From NCBI GenBank assembly GCA_948616425.1, contig CAPGBJ010000022.1, positions 1 through 28,960 on the forward strand: 28,960 nucleotides of DNA. Direction: 5' to 3'. The translations under genes and the position numbers were made by a program. Below the pieces are notes generated by a model that was not told the origin of the DNA, did no database searches, and worked only from the letters and a program-made list of their open reading frames with translations. The DNA is from an uncultured Oscillospiraceae bacterium (GTDB lineage Bacteria > Bacillota > Clostridia > Oscillospirales > Oscillospiraceae). Shown piece by piece: positions 7,513-15,659 of this stretch. The first letter of the stretch is position 1; every line of letters begins with the position of its first letter.

Positions 7513-9156
7513 ATGGAAACAACTCAACTACCCGTTCAGGAGGCGCCTCAGTCGCCCAAGGAGAAGAAAAAGCTCCCCTCTTTCCATCTGCCCAAAAGCA
7601 AAAAAGGGAGGAAGTGGGTGCGCCGGATCGCCATTTTAACCCTTGTGGCGCTGGGGGCATATTGGCTTTTGTTTCGGCCCAAACAAGGCGGTGTGCCCGC
7701 CGTGGGGCAGTACACCCCCGACACCGTCCAGCGCCGGGACCTGACGGTGGCCGTCTCGGGCACGGGGACCGTCACCCCCATCGACTCCTACTACTTAAAG
7801 CCCCTGGTCACCGGCGAGGTGCTGGAGGCCCCCTTCGAGGTGGGCGACCGGGTGGAGAAGGGGGACGTCCTCTACCGCCTGGACGCCAAGGACGCCGAAA
7901 TGAGCATCCAGCAGGCAGAACTTTCGGTCCGCCAGGCCCAAAAGGGCTATGACGATCTGGCCGCCAACCTCACCGTTCGGGCTGGCGGGGCCGGCGTGGT
8001 GCAAGAGGTATTAGTCCAAAAAGGGGATCTGGTCTCCCCCGGCACCCCCATTGCCGAGATAGCGGACACCTCTACCTTGACGGTGGTACTCCCCTTCCAC
8101 TCCGCCGACGCTCAGCAGCTCTCCCCGGGCCAGAGTGCCCTGGTCACCATAGCCGGCACCATGGAGACCCTGCCCGGTACGGTGGAGTCGGTCTCCTCTG
8201 CCGACCTGGTCGGGGCGGGAGGCGCCCTGGTACGCCAGGTGAAGATTCGGGTGGACAATCCCGGCGCCCTTACCGCTGCCAACTCCGCCACCGCCACGGT
8301 GGGAGACATCGCCTGCGCCGGCAGCGCCGCCTTTGAGGAGGCCCTGCGCCAGACGGTGGTGGCCCAGGCCAGCGGCGAGGTGACCGAGGTCCATGTCACC
8401 GCCGGCAGCCGGGTGTCCGCCGGGTCCGCCCTGGCCACTCTGGGCGGGACGGCCGCCCAGAGCGCCCTGGAGGACATGGCCATCGCCCTGGAGAACGCCC
8501 GGCTGGCCCTCCAGCGGTCTCAGGACGCCCTGGAGAACTACACCATCACCGCCCCCATCTCGGGCACCGTCATCGAGAAGAACGTGAAGGCGGGGGACAA
8601 CGTAAACAACATCGAGTCGGGGGCGCTGGCCGTCATCTACGATCTGAGCTATTTAAAGCTGGAAATGAACATCAGCGAGCTGGACCTGAGCAAGGTGGCG
8701 GCGGACCAGCGGGTGGACATCACCGCCGACGCCATCCCCGGCGAGGTCTTTGAGGGCCGGGTGGACCGGGTGAGCATCAACGGCACCACCACCAACGGCT
8801 TTACCACCTACCCCGCCACCATCCTGCTGGAGGACTACGGCGGACTGAATCCGGGCATGAACGTCTCCGCCGACATCGTGGTGGAGCAGGTGAAAAACGC
8901 CCTGTCCATCCCGGCGGCCGCCGTCCAGCGGGGGGACACCGTGCTGGTGCCCCTGGAGGGCTGTCTGTCCCCTGACGGGGCCTCTGTGGTCGATCCCACG
9001 AAGGTGGAGGCGCGGACCGTCACCCTGGGGGGCGGCGACGGGGAGTATGTGGAGATCACCTCCGGTCTGAGCGAGGGGGAGACGATTCTGCTGCCCCTCC
9101 AGGCCCAGGGCGGCATGGGCGCCGGGGCCATGGGCGTGACCGTTGCCGTCTCCTAG
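7513..9156 (+). CDS. MacA/HlyD-type membrane-fusion (adaptor) protein
   Basis: A 547-residue protein with a charged cytoplasmic N-terminus, one membrane helix (about residues 39-54) and a large external domain. Four half-motifs of the biotinyl-lipoyl type are visible, starting near residues 101, 161, 288 and 351 (for example GEVLEAPFEVGDRVEKGDVL and GTVIEKNVKAGDNVNN). This implies two lipoyl-like domains instead of the usual one. Short helices rich in Gln and Ala (about 125-150 and 315-345) precede the second and fourth halves. The C-terminal part has the beta-barrel and membrane-proximal pattern ending in a GLSEGE segment typical of the family. ATG 7513 is chosen over ATG 7507 because AAGGAG (7500-7505) is 7 bp away. 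It heads an operon with the ATPase and permease below; export of a peptide, lipid or antibiotic-like compound is the family role. Confidence 0.88.
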   Translation: METTQLPVQEAPQSPKEKKKLPSFHLPKSKKGRKWVRRIAILTLVALGAYWLLFRPKQGGVPAVGQYTPDTVQRRDLTVAVSGTGTVTPIDSYYLKPLVTGEVLEAPFEVGDRVEKGDVLYRLDAKDAEMSIQQAELSVRQAQKGYDDLAANLTVRAGGAGVVQEVLVQKGDLVSPGTPIAEIADTSTLTVVLPFHSADAQQLSPGQSALVTIAGTMETLPGTVESVSSADLVGAGGALVRQVKIRVDNPGALTAANSATATVGDIACAGSAAFEEALRQTVVAQASGEVTEVHVTAGSRVSAGSALATLGGTAAQSALEDMAIALENARLALQRSQDALENYTITAPISGTVIEKNVKAGDNVNNIESGALAVIYDLSYLKLEMNISELDLSKVAADQRVDITADAIPGEVFEGRVDRVSINGTTTNGFTTYPATILLEDYGGLNPGMNVSADIVVEQVKNALSIPAAAVQRGDTVLVPLEGCLSPDGASVVDPTKVEARTVTLGGGDGEYVEITSGLSEGETILLPLQAQGGMGAGAMGVTVAVS

Positions 9157-9171
9157 GGAGGTAGATAGACC

Positions 9172-9918
9172 GTGGAACACCTCATCGAATTGAAAAACGT
9201 CTATAAAATATACCAGATGGGCTCGGAGACGGTCCACGCCCTGGACGGGGTGGACCTGACCATCGACCAGGGGGAGTTTGTGGCCATTGTGGGCTCCTCC
9301 GGGTCGGGCAAGTCCACCGCCATGAACATCATCGGCTGCCTGGACGTACCCACCTCCGGGACCTACCACCTGGGGGGCGTGGACGTGTCCACCATGGACG
9401 ATGACCAGCAGGCGGAGATCCGAAACAAGATGCTGGGCTTCATCTTCCAGCAGTACAACCTGATCCCCAAGCTGTCCGTGCTGGAGAACGTGGAGCTCCC
9501 CCTCCTCTACGCCGGAGTGCCCGGCGACGAGCGGCGGGAGCGGGCCCTGCGCTCGCTGGAGCGGGTGGGGCTGGCGGACAAGGGCAAAAATCTGCCCTCC
9601 CAGCTGTCCGGCGGCCAGCAGCAGCGGGTGTCCATCGCCCGGGCCCTGGCCGGAGACCCCAGCCTGATCCTGGCCGACGAGCCCACCGGCGCCCTGGACT
9701 CCCGCACCGGCCGGGAGGTGCTGAGATTCCTCAAGCAGCTGCACCGGGAGGGAAATACGGTGGTCCTCATCACCCACGACAACTCCATCGCCGTGAAGGC
9801 CGACCGCATTGTCCGCCTTCAGGACGGCAAAATCATCTACGACGGCGACTCCCGCGACCCCCGGGCGGTGGTCCAGCCCCACGGTGAGGGCGAGGAAGAC
9901 GAGGAGGTGGGCGCATGA
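9172..9918 (+). CDS. MacB/LolD-type ABC transporter ATPase
   Basis: A 248-residue nucleotide-binding subunit. Walker A is GSSGSGKST (41-49), the signature is LSGGQQQR (145-152), Walker B with D-loop is LILADEPTGALD (165-176), and the switch His lies in LITHD. The sequence LDGVDLTIDQGEFVAIVG and the TGALD D-loop place it in the MacB/LolD/FtsE group. Start is GTG 9172 with GGGAGGT (9157-9163) 8 bp upstream; the stop overlaps the permease ATG by 4 bp. The C-terminal tail is acidic. It powers the adaptor-permease pair on either side of it. Confidence 0.93.
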   Translation: MEHLIELKNVYKIYQMGSETVHALDGVDLTIDQGEFVAIVGSSGSGKSTAMNIIGCLDVPTSGTYHLGGVDVSTMDDDQQAEIRNKMLGFIFQQYNLIPKLSVLENVELPLLYAGVPGDERRERALRSLERVGLADKGKNLPSQLSGGQQQRVSIARALAGDPSLILADEPTGALDSRTGREVLRFLKQLHREGNTVVLITHDNSIAVKADRIVRLQDGKIIYDGDSRDPRAVVQPHGEGEEDEEVGA

Positions 9919-11165
9919 ACTTCGGACAGTCCTTCCGCCTTGCGATAAAGTCCCTCACCACCAGCAAGATGCGGGCCCTGCTCACCATGCTGGGCATCAT
10001 CATCGGCGTGGGGGCGGTGATTGTGATTCTCTCCCTGGGCAACGGCCTCACCGGCATGATCCAGCAGCAGGTGGACAAGATGGGCATCAACATGATTCAG
10101 GCCCAGCTCTGGTCTGTGGGAGACGGTATGATGCCCGACCCGGAGGAGCTGTATGACCTGGTGGACGAAAACCCCCACGTCCTCACCGGCGTATCCCCCT
10201 ACATCAACCTGGGTGGCGTGGTCCGCCACGGGGACGAGAAATATGAAAAGACCCATGTATATGGGGTCAGCGAGATCATGTACAACGCTGCCACCAACTA
10301 CACCATGGACGGCGAACAGCTGGCCAAGGGCCGCTTCCTCAGCTACATGGATGTGGAGCGCCGGGAGGCGGTCTGCGTCATCGGGGCCTATCTGGAGCAG
10401 GAGGCCTTCGGCGGCGACGCTCTGGGAAAAACGCTGTCCATTGACGGCCGGGCCCTCACGGTAGTGGGTGTGCTCAAGCGCAACGCCGAATTCGAAATGC
10501 TCCCCGGCAGTCAGGACGACCAGATCTACATGCCCTACAGCACCGTCATGGAGATCATCGGCGACCGGTGGGTGAGCATGTACATCTTCACCAGCACTTC
10601 CGGCGAGACCGCCGACGCCGCCAAACAGATCATTGAGGCCTACCTCAACAAATTCTACCGGACGGACGACGGTATGTGGAACTATTTCTACATCACCACC
10701 ATGGCCGAGCAGGCCAACCAGATCAACGGCATGATGGGGGTGGCTATGGGGGTGCTGGTGGCCATCGCCGCCATCTCCCTGCTGGTGGGCGGCATCGGCA
10801 TCATGAATATCATGCTGGTGTCCGTCACCGAGCGCACCCGAGAGATCGGCGTGCGCAAGTCCCTGGGGGCCAAGCGCCGGGATATCCGCAGCCAGTTCGT
10901 CATCGAGGCGGGCACCACCTCCGCCATCGGCGGGCTGCTGGGCATCGCCTTCGGCTGGCTGCTGGCCAAGGGCCTGGGGATGCTCCTGGGCGGCATGCTG
11001 GTGGAGAGCATGGGCACCAGCGGCATCACCTTCGACGCCACCCCCACCATGGGGGCCATCCTCCTCAGCTTCGGCGTGTCGGTGGGCATCGGCGTCCTGT
11101 TCGGCTACCTGCCCGCCAACAAGGCGGCGAAATTGAACCCCATCGACGCGCTGCGGTACGACTGA
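9915..11165 (+). CDS. MacB-like ABC transporter permease (FtsX domain)
   Basis: A 416-residue protein with a membrane helix at about residues 20-42, an external MacB periplasmic-core-like domain (about 45-270) and an FtsX domain with three helices (about 275-300, 330-355, 375-400). The segment GGIGIMNIMLVSVTERTREI is a hallmark of MacB-type permeases. The ATG overlaps the ATPase stop (ATGA). ATPase and permease are separate genes, as usual in Firmicutes, rather than fused as in proteobacterial MacB. Confidence 0.93.
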   Translation: MNFGQSFRLAIKSLTTSKMRALLTMLGIIIGVGAVIVILSLGNGLTGMIQQQVDKMGINMIQAQLWSVGDGMMPDPEELYDLVDENPHVLTGVSPYINLGGVVRHGDEKYEKTHVYGVSEIMYNAATNYTMDGEQLAKGRFLSYMDVERREAVCVIGAYLEQEAFGGDALGKTLSIDGRALTVVGVLKRNAEFEMLPGSQDDQIYMPYSTVMEIIGDRWVSMYIFTSTSGETADAAKQIIEAYLNKFYRTDDGMWNYFYITTMAEQANQINGMMGVAMGVLVAIAAISLLVGGIGIMNIMLVSVTERTREIGVRKSLGAKRRDIRSQFVIEAGTTSAIGGLLGIAFGWLLAKGLGMLLGGMLVESMGTSGITFDATPTMGAILLSFGVSVGIGVLFGYLPANKAAKLNPIDALRYD

Positions 11166-11296
11166 GCAGCCTTCATTTCGCCACGGCAAACCATACGCGG
11201 TAAATCCGGTCTGCAAAAACCTTATGTGCTCCGCACCTTTCGCCCGCGGCGAAATACACTCCCCACCGCCCGGGGCAGGGCGGGACGAAACGTGAC

Positions 11297-11360
11297 GTAG
11301 GGACGCATCACCATGCGTCCGCGATTTTCCCATATCGGACGCTTCATGAAGCGCCCCTAC
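11297..11360. repeat. REP-like palindromic element (64 bp)
   Basis: The left half begins GTAGGGACGCAT and the right half, read on the other strand, begins GTAGGGGCGCTT. Each half is itself a hairpin: GGACGCAT-CACC-ATGCGTCC at 11301-11320, and the perfect palindrome CGCTTCATGAAGCG inside 11339-11352. A pair of inverted hairpins with a shared GTAGGG head is the architecture of bacterial REP/BIME elements. It ends 29 bp before the SLH gene. Confidence 0.65.
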
Positions 11361-11388
11361 ACTCCTCATACAGAAAGGAACATGTCTC

Positions 11389-13233
11389 ATGAAAACAAAA
11401 CGCCTTTTCTCGGCTCTTTTAGCGGCCTGCCTGACTCTGGCCCTGGTCCTGCCCGCCTCGGCGGCGGGGAGCGCAGTCTCGCTGGAGGATGCCGTCCAGG
11501 CGGTGTCCGCCCTCGGTATTCTGCCCGGGACGGAGGACCTGTCTGGTGCAGCAACCCGGGCTGAGTTTATCGCCATGGCCATCAGGGCCACCCCTGGCGG
11601 GGACGGAGTGGGCCAGGCGGCCACCTCCCCCTACCCCGACGTCCCCCGCAGCCACTGGGCCAGCGGCTATGTGGAGGCCGCTGTAAGTCGCGGTCTCGTG
11701 ACCGCCTTTAGCGACGGCACCTTCCGCCCCGGCCGGGAGATCAAACTGGCAGAGGGGGCGGACATTGCCCTGGCCCTGCTGGGTTACAGCCGCGAGGACT
11801 TCTCTGGGGCCTATCCCACCGGGCAGCTGTCCATGTTCCGCAGTCTAAAGCTGGATCGGGGGATATCGGCTGTCAACGCCGCCGACACCCTCAGCCGGAG
11901 GGACGCGGTCTACCTCTTCTACAATCTGCTCTCCGCCCGGACCCGAGAGGGCGCACCCTATATTCAGTCCCTGGGCCATAGCCTGGACGCCTCGGGCAAG
12001 CCCGACCTGGTCTCCCTAATTAACGGGGAGATGGAGGGTCCCGTCGTGGCCCAGAGCGGCTGGCAATCCTCTCTGCCCTTCTCCCCCAGCAAGGTATATC
12101 GCAACGGCAGCCCAGCCTCCCTGTCCACCGTCCAGAATTACGACGTGCTCTACTGGAACGCCTCCATGGGGACGGTGTGGGCCTACGCCAAGAAAGCCAC
12201 CGGCACCATCCAGGCTATCGCCCCCTCTGGCGCCGCCCCCGACACCGTGACGGTGGCGGGCCGGACCTATCCCATTGAGAGTTCCACCGCGGCCTATGCC
12301 CTGTCCGACTTGGGGCAGTATCACCTGGGCGATACCGTCACCCTCCTGTTGGGCCGAAGCGGCGGCGTGGCCGCCGTGGCCGATGTATCCGCCAGCGCCG
12401 GCGAGCGGGTGGGCGTAGTGGTGGAGGTGGCCAAGTCCAGCTACCCAGACGGGAACGGCGGCACCTACGCCGCTCAGACGGTCACTCTGCTTGCCACTGA
12501 CGGCCAGACCTACCAATACCAGACCCGGGGCAGCTACCGCGTGGGCAGCGTGGTCCGGGCAATCGTCGCCGCCCAGGGGGGCGAGGTCACCCTTCGGGGC
12601 CTGTCCAACGCCTCTCTCACCGGCAAGGTGAGCGCTGACGGCACCAAAATCGACAAATACACCTTTGCCCCTGGGGCGGAAGTTCTGGATGTGGGCGACA
12701 ACCGAGGGGCGGTCATCTATCCCAGCCGCCTGGCCGGGCTGAAGCTGGACAGCGGCAAGGTGCGCTGGTATGCGCTCAACCCCCAGGGGGAAATTGAGGC
12801 CATGATTCTCAACAACGTCACCGGCGACGCGTACCAGTACGGCGTCCTCACCCGTTTGGACGAGCAGGGAGACGGGATGTCCAAATTCTACAGCTATGAA
12901 TACGACCTGGGCGGCGTGTCCTACAGCCTGCCCGGCACCACCACCCGCTTCCGGGTGAACGTCGGCCCCATCCAGATTGTGGGGGACCCCTCCAATCCTG
13001 AGCGGATGTATTCCCTCACCTCCACCAAGGCGGGGCAGCTGGCGGGCGGCCAGTTTATAGCGGGCAACCAGAAGTTCACCCTGTCTGACAATGTGCTGGT
13101 CTATGAACAGCGGGATAACCGGTACTACCTGTCCAGCCTGAACCGGGCGGAGGAGTCGGGAAAAACCCTTACCGCCTGGTATGACAAGGCGGAGTCCGAG
13201 GGCGGGCGCATCCGTGTCATTGTAGTCAAATAA
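11389..13233 (+). CDS. S-layer-homology (SLH) domain surface protein
   Basis: A 614-residue secreted protein. The signal peptide has a KTKR n-region and a long hydrophobic core, with likely cleavage after ASA near residue 26. SLH motifs fill about residues 30-185, including a PYPDVPRSHWASGYVEAAVS segment followed by GLVTAFSDGTFRPGREI. The first and third copies are degenerate. In the family three SLH motifs bind pyruvylated secondary cell-wall polymer. The remaining ~420 residues are beta-rich with no recognised catalytic motif. ATG 11389 has AGAAAGGAA about 9 bp upstream. The gene is alone, with a REP-like element before it and a strong terminator after it; a structural or surface-binding role is likely. 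Confidence 0.88.
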   Translation: MKTKRLFSALLAACLTLALVLPASAAGSAVSLEDAVQAVSALGILPGTEDLSGAATRAEFIAMAIRATPGGDGVGQAATSPYPDVPRSHWASGYVEAAVSRGLVTAFSDGTFRPGREIKLAEGADIALALLGYSREDFSGAYPTGQLSMFRSLKLDRGISAVNAADTLSRRDAVYLFYNLLSARTREGAPYIQSLGHSLDASGKPDLVSLINGEMEGPVVAQSGWQSSLPFSPSKVYRNGSPASLSTVQNYDVLYWNASMGTVWAYAKKATGTIQAIAPSGAAPDTVTVAGRTYPIESSTAAYALSDLGQYHLGDTVTLLLGRSGGVAAVADVSASAGERVGVVVEVAKSSYPDGNGGTYAAQTVTLLATDGQTYQYQTRGSYRVGSVVRAIVAAQGGEVTLRGLSNASLTGKVSADGTKIDKYTFAPGAEVLDVGDNRGAVIYPSRLAGLKLDSGKVRWYALNPQGEIEAMILNNVTGDAYQYGVLTRLDEQGDGMSKFYSYEYDLGGVSYSLPGTTTRFRVNVGPIQIVGDPSNPERMYSLTSTKAGQLAGGQFIAGNQKFTLSDNVLVYEQRDNRYYLSSLNRAEESGKTLTAWYDKAESEGGRIRVIVVK

Positions 13234-13239
13234 AACAAG

Positions 13240-13272
13240 AGCGATCCCCATCCGGGGATCGCTTTCTTTATT
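13240..13272 (+). terminator. Terminator of the SLH gene
   Basis: A perfect 10-bp stem, AGCGATCCCC (13240-13249) with GGGGATCGCT (13254-13263), loop ATCC, then TTCTTTATT. Confidence 0.9.
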
Positions 13273-13289
13273 ATGCCGGGAACCCACTC

Positions 13290-13319
13290 TTGCATTTCTC
13301 GGGAGTGGTATTATATAAT
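13290..13319 (+). promoter_or_regulatory. Promoter of the PfkB kinase gene
   Basis: TTGCAT (13290-13295), an 18-bp spacer and a consensus TATAAT (13314-13319). ATG 13368 lies about 50 bp downstream. Confidence 0.8.
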
Positions 13320-13327
13320 ACTCCCGA
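13299..13327. promoter_or_regulatory. Probable operator: 8-bp inverted repeat around the -10 box
   Basis: TCGGGAGT (13299-13306) and its exact complement ACTCCCGA (13320-13327) are separated by 13 bp that contain the whole -10 hexamer. A repressor dimer bound here would block the promoter. The cognate regulator is not obvious in the window. Confidence 0.55.
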
Positions 13328-13367
13328 TAGGGCGTTCAGCCGATTTTATATTCAGGAGGGCAGTTTT

Positions 13368-14306
13368 ATGGACCTGTACAGTATTGGAGAGATGCTCATC
13401 GATTTTACCCCCGGAAATGAGCCGGCCAGCTACATCCGCAACCCCGGCGGAGCGCCGGCCAACGCGGCCATCGCCGCCGCCCGCAGCGGTCTTTTGGCGG
13501 GACTGTGTACCAGCGTGGGAGACGACGACTTCGGCCGTTTTTTGGTCAAGACCCTGGAGGAGAACGGGGTGCGGGCAATCAACCCCCGGCTGTGTAAACG
13601 GGCCGTCACAACCCTGGCCTTTGTCACCCTGGCTCCTGACGGCAACCGCAGCTTTACCTTTGCCCGCAAGCCCGGGGCTGATATGTTCTTGGAGGAGGGG
13701 GACGTGCGGGAGGAGGATATTCAAAACAGCGCCATCATCCACGCCGGGTCCTTCTCCCTGGCCGCCCCCACCGCAGACGCGGCCACCGTGAAGGCCCTGC
13801 GTCTGGGCCACGAGCTGGGCAGACTGGTCAGCTTTGACGTCAACTACCGGAACGTGGTGTGGAATGACGACCAGTCGTCCTGTATCGCCCGGGTGCGGGA
13901 GATCCTGCCCTACGTGGACTTGCTGAAGGTCTCTGACGAAGAAGTTGACATGGTGGGGGGAGAGGATGCCCTGCCCGGCCTGATGACGGAATTTGACATC
14001 GCTGTCACTGTGGAGACCCTGGGCGGCGCTGGGGCCCGGGTCTTCTTCTCCGGAGAACGGTGGGATGTGCCCAGCCGAAAGGTGACCTGTGTAGACGCCA
14101 CCGGGGCGGGGGACGCCTTCTGGGGCGGCTTCCTGTCCAGCCTGCGCATCCAGGGAATCGACCGGGCGGATCAGCTCACCCGGGAGACGGTGAATCGAGC
14201 GGTGCAGTACGGCAACGCTTCTGGCGGGCTGTGCGTCCAGAAGAAGGGGGCCATCCCCGCTCTGCCCACCCGAGCAGAGATCGAGGCCTTTCTGACTCAG
14301 GATTGA
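13368..14306 (+). CDS. PfkB-family carbohydrate kinase, fructokinase-like
   Basis: A 312-residue cytoplasmic kinase, the normal length for the family. PfkB signature 1 is seen at GGAPANAAIAAARSG (from residue 27) and signature 2 at DATGAGDAFWGGFL (from residue 243), with the catalytic Asp249 in the GAGD anion hole. The N-terminus, with GEMLIDFTPG, resembles bacterial fructokinases, so phosphorylation of fructose or a related ketose by ATP is likely. ATG 13368 is supported by AGGAGGG 8 bp upstream; an earlier in-frame ATG at 13290 would overlap the promoter. The next gene follows after 15 bp in the same transcript. The palindrome on the promoter suggests sugar-responsive repression (inference). 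Confidence 0.92.
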   Translation: MDLYSIGEMLIDFTPGNEPASYIRNPGGAPANAAIAAARSGLLAGLCTSVGDDDFGRFLVKTLEENGVRAINPRLCKRAVTTLAFVTLAPDGNRSFTFARKPGADMFLEEGDVREEDIQNSAIIHAGSFSLAAPTADAATVKALRLGHELGRLVSFDVNYRNVVWNDDQSSCIARVREILPYVDLLKVSDEEVDMVGGEDALPGLMTEFDIAVTVETLGGAGARVFFSGERWDVPSRKVTCVDATGAGDAFWGGFLSSLRIQGIDRADQLTRETVNRAVQYGNASGGLCVQKKGAIPALPTRAEIEAFLTQD

Positions 14307-14321
14307 GAGGAGAAGGACACT

Positions 14322-15623
14322 ATGGACAGATTTCTGAATGTACTGATCTGTCCCCACCAGCGGCGCAAACACGTTCAGGCGGAGTTGGAACGGCTGACCC
14401 CCGGCGTCATCTACATGGGGCAGCTGGACATGTCCGAGCTGCCCCTGTACCAAATGGAGTGGGCGGAGCGCCGGGAGGGGGTATTTGTCCGGTGGCCGCG
14501 GAGCATTTTGGACACCAGTATGCCGCGTATCCTGTCTGGACGGCTGAACTGCGCCATTTTGCTGGCCTATGTCTGTGATGAGACCACCTGGGGCTACGCC
14601 CTGTACTACAAGGGCAGCCCGGTGGACAATTTCCGGGCAGTCCCCGGATATTTACAGGACGGCTTTGCTGACGACACCCCGCCAGAGCGGCGGGCGGCCC
14701 GGCTGGCCCAATATTTTCCAGCCAACAAAGAGGATATCCAGGCGTATCTCATTCCCTGGACGCAGTCGGATCTGGAGGGAAGCGGCGCACCAGCCCATTC
14801 CACCGACACCCACCCCCGGGGAGACTGCTGGCAACTGGAGAACTTTCTGAACACTTTGGTCCCCTGGACCCACGGTATGCTCACCTCAAACCAGTTGTCC
14901 CCCACGGCAGCCGCCCCAGTTCCAGATCCCTCCTCCCCCCGGGAGAACGCGCCCGACCGGGGGCGGGGACAGCGCCCGCCGGAACGAGAGCCCGCTCCAG
15001 ACAACTGCCTGCCCCTGCTTACCGAGGTCAAAGCCCTGCGCCGGGGCTGGCCCTTCCCCCTATCCCTGCTGTATGCCCTGCTGCCTAAGAAGCGCCCCGC
15101 TCCAGAGGTCATCCCCCACCAGGGCTGGACAGCCCGGGAACTGGAACATATTTTGGATCGGTTTTGCGGCGGCGCTTTGGACCGGTTAGAACTGCACTTC
15201 ACCGTCCAGGAGGAGGGCGCTTACATCCGCCGGCTGAGGAAAACGGTGTGCCAGTCCTTCCGGCTGACCATTGTGCTGATCCGGGAGGGGAGGCGGTGCA
15301 TGTGTCTGGTGCTGGACGATCAGAACTCCGGCGTCTACCGGTTGATCGCCGACCGCAAGACCTATATGACCGTGGACAGCAAAGACCTGGAGCAGACCCT
15401 CTTTCACGGCCAAAGGGTGGAGCAGTATGTGGTCTTTCAGCGTCCACGCCCAGACGTCATCCACCAGGAAGTAAATTTTCTCCTGGCCCGTCTGGACTGC
15501 CGGGACGACGCGCTCAGCCCCACCACCCGAATGGGGGTGTGGAGCAGCCAGGTGCCCATGGCCAATACGCAGGCCGCCCGGAAGCAGCACCAGGAGCTTC
15601 GACAGCTGTGGTGTATGGAATAA
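14322..15623 (+). CDS. Protein of unknown function, two domains with disordered linker
   Basis: A 433-residue soluble-looking protein with no signal peptide or membrane helix. I do not recognise the family. Residues 1-190 form one domain rich in Trp and Tyr. Residues ~190-235 are a Pro/Arg/Glu-rich, probably disordered linker. Residues ~240-433 form a second alpha/beta domain with alternating hydrophobic segments such as RLTIVLIREGRRCMCLVLDD. ATG 14322 follows GGAGAAGG, 15 bp after the kinase stop, so it is cotranscribed with the PfkB kinase. A strong terminator follows. Nothing in the sequence ties it to sugar metabolism beyond position. Confidence 0.75.
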   Translation: MDRFLNVLICPHQRRKHVQAELERLTPGVIYMGQLDMSELPLYQMEWAERREGVFVRWPRSILDTSMPRILSGRLNCAILLAYVCDETTWGYALYYKGSPVDNFRAVPGYLQDGFADDTPPERRAARLAQYFPANKEDIQAYLIPWTQSDLEGSGAPAHSTDTHPRGDCWQLENFLNTLVPWTHGMLTSNQLSPTAAAPVPDPSSPRENAPDRGRGQRPPEREPAPDNCLPLLTEVKALRRGWPFPLSLLYALLPKKRPAPEVIPHQGWTARELEHILDRFCGGALDRLELHFTVQEEGAYIRRLRKTVCQSFRLTIVLIREGRRCMCLVLDDQNSGVYRLIADRKTYMTVDSKDLEQTLFHGQRVEQYVVFQRPRPDVIHQEVNFLLARLDCRDDALSPTTRMGVWSSQVPMANTQAARKQHQELRQLWCME

Positions 15624-15627
15624 AGAA

Positions 15628-15659
15628 CGCCTGGACTCTTTGAGTCCAGGCGCTTTTTT
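15628..15659. terminator. Two-way terminator between the unknown gene and the ABC permease
   Basis: A perfect 11-bp stem, CGCCTGGACTC (15628-15638) with GAGTCCAGGCG (15642-15652), followed by CTTTTTTTA on the plus strand and TTCTTTATT on the minus strand. The plus-strand T tract overlaps the stop codon of the converging permease gene. Confidence 0.92.

Noticed and set aside
11176..11250. ATTTCGCC/GGCGAAAT inverted repeat about 55 bp apart after the permease
   Set aside because: Short arms, large gap and no T tract; may be chance.
9837..11624. 595-codon open frame on the minus strand
   Set aside because: It is antisense to the MacB-like permease and SLH gene start; composition is His/Gln/Gly-rich shadow sequence with no ribosome site or known domain.
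12016..13287. 423-codon minus-strand frame across the SLH gene
   Set aside because: Shadow frame, no motif, no ribosome site, and it runs through a terminator.
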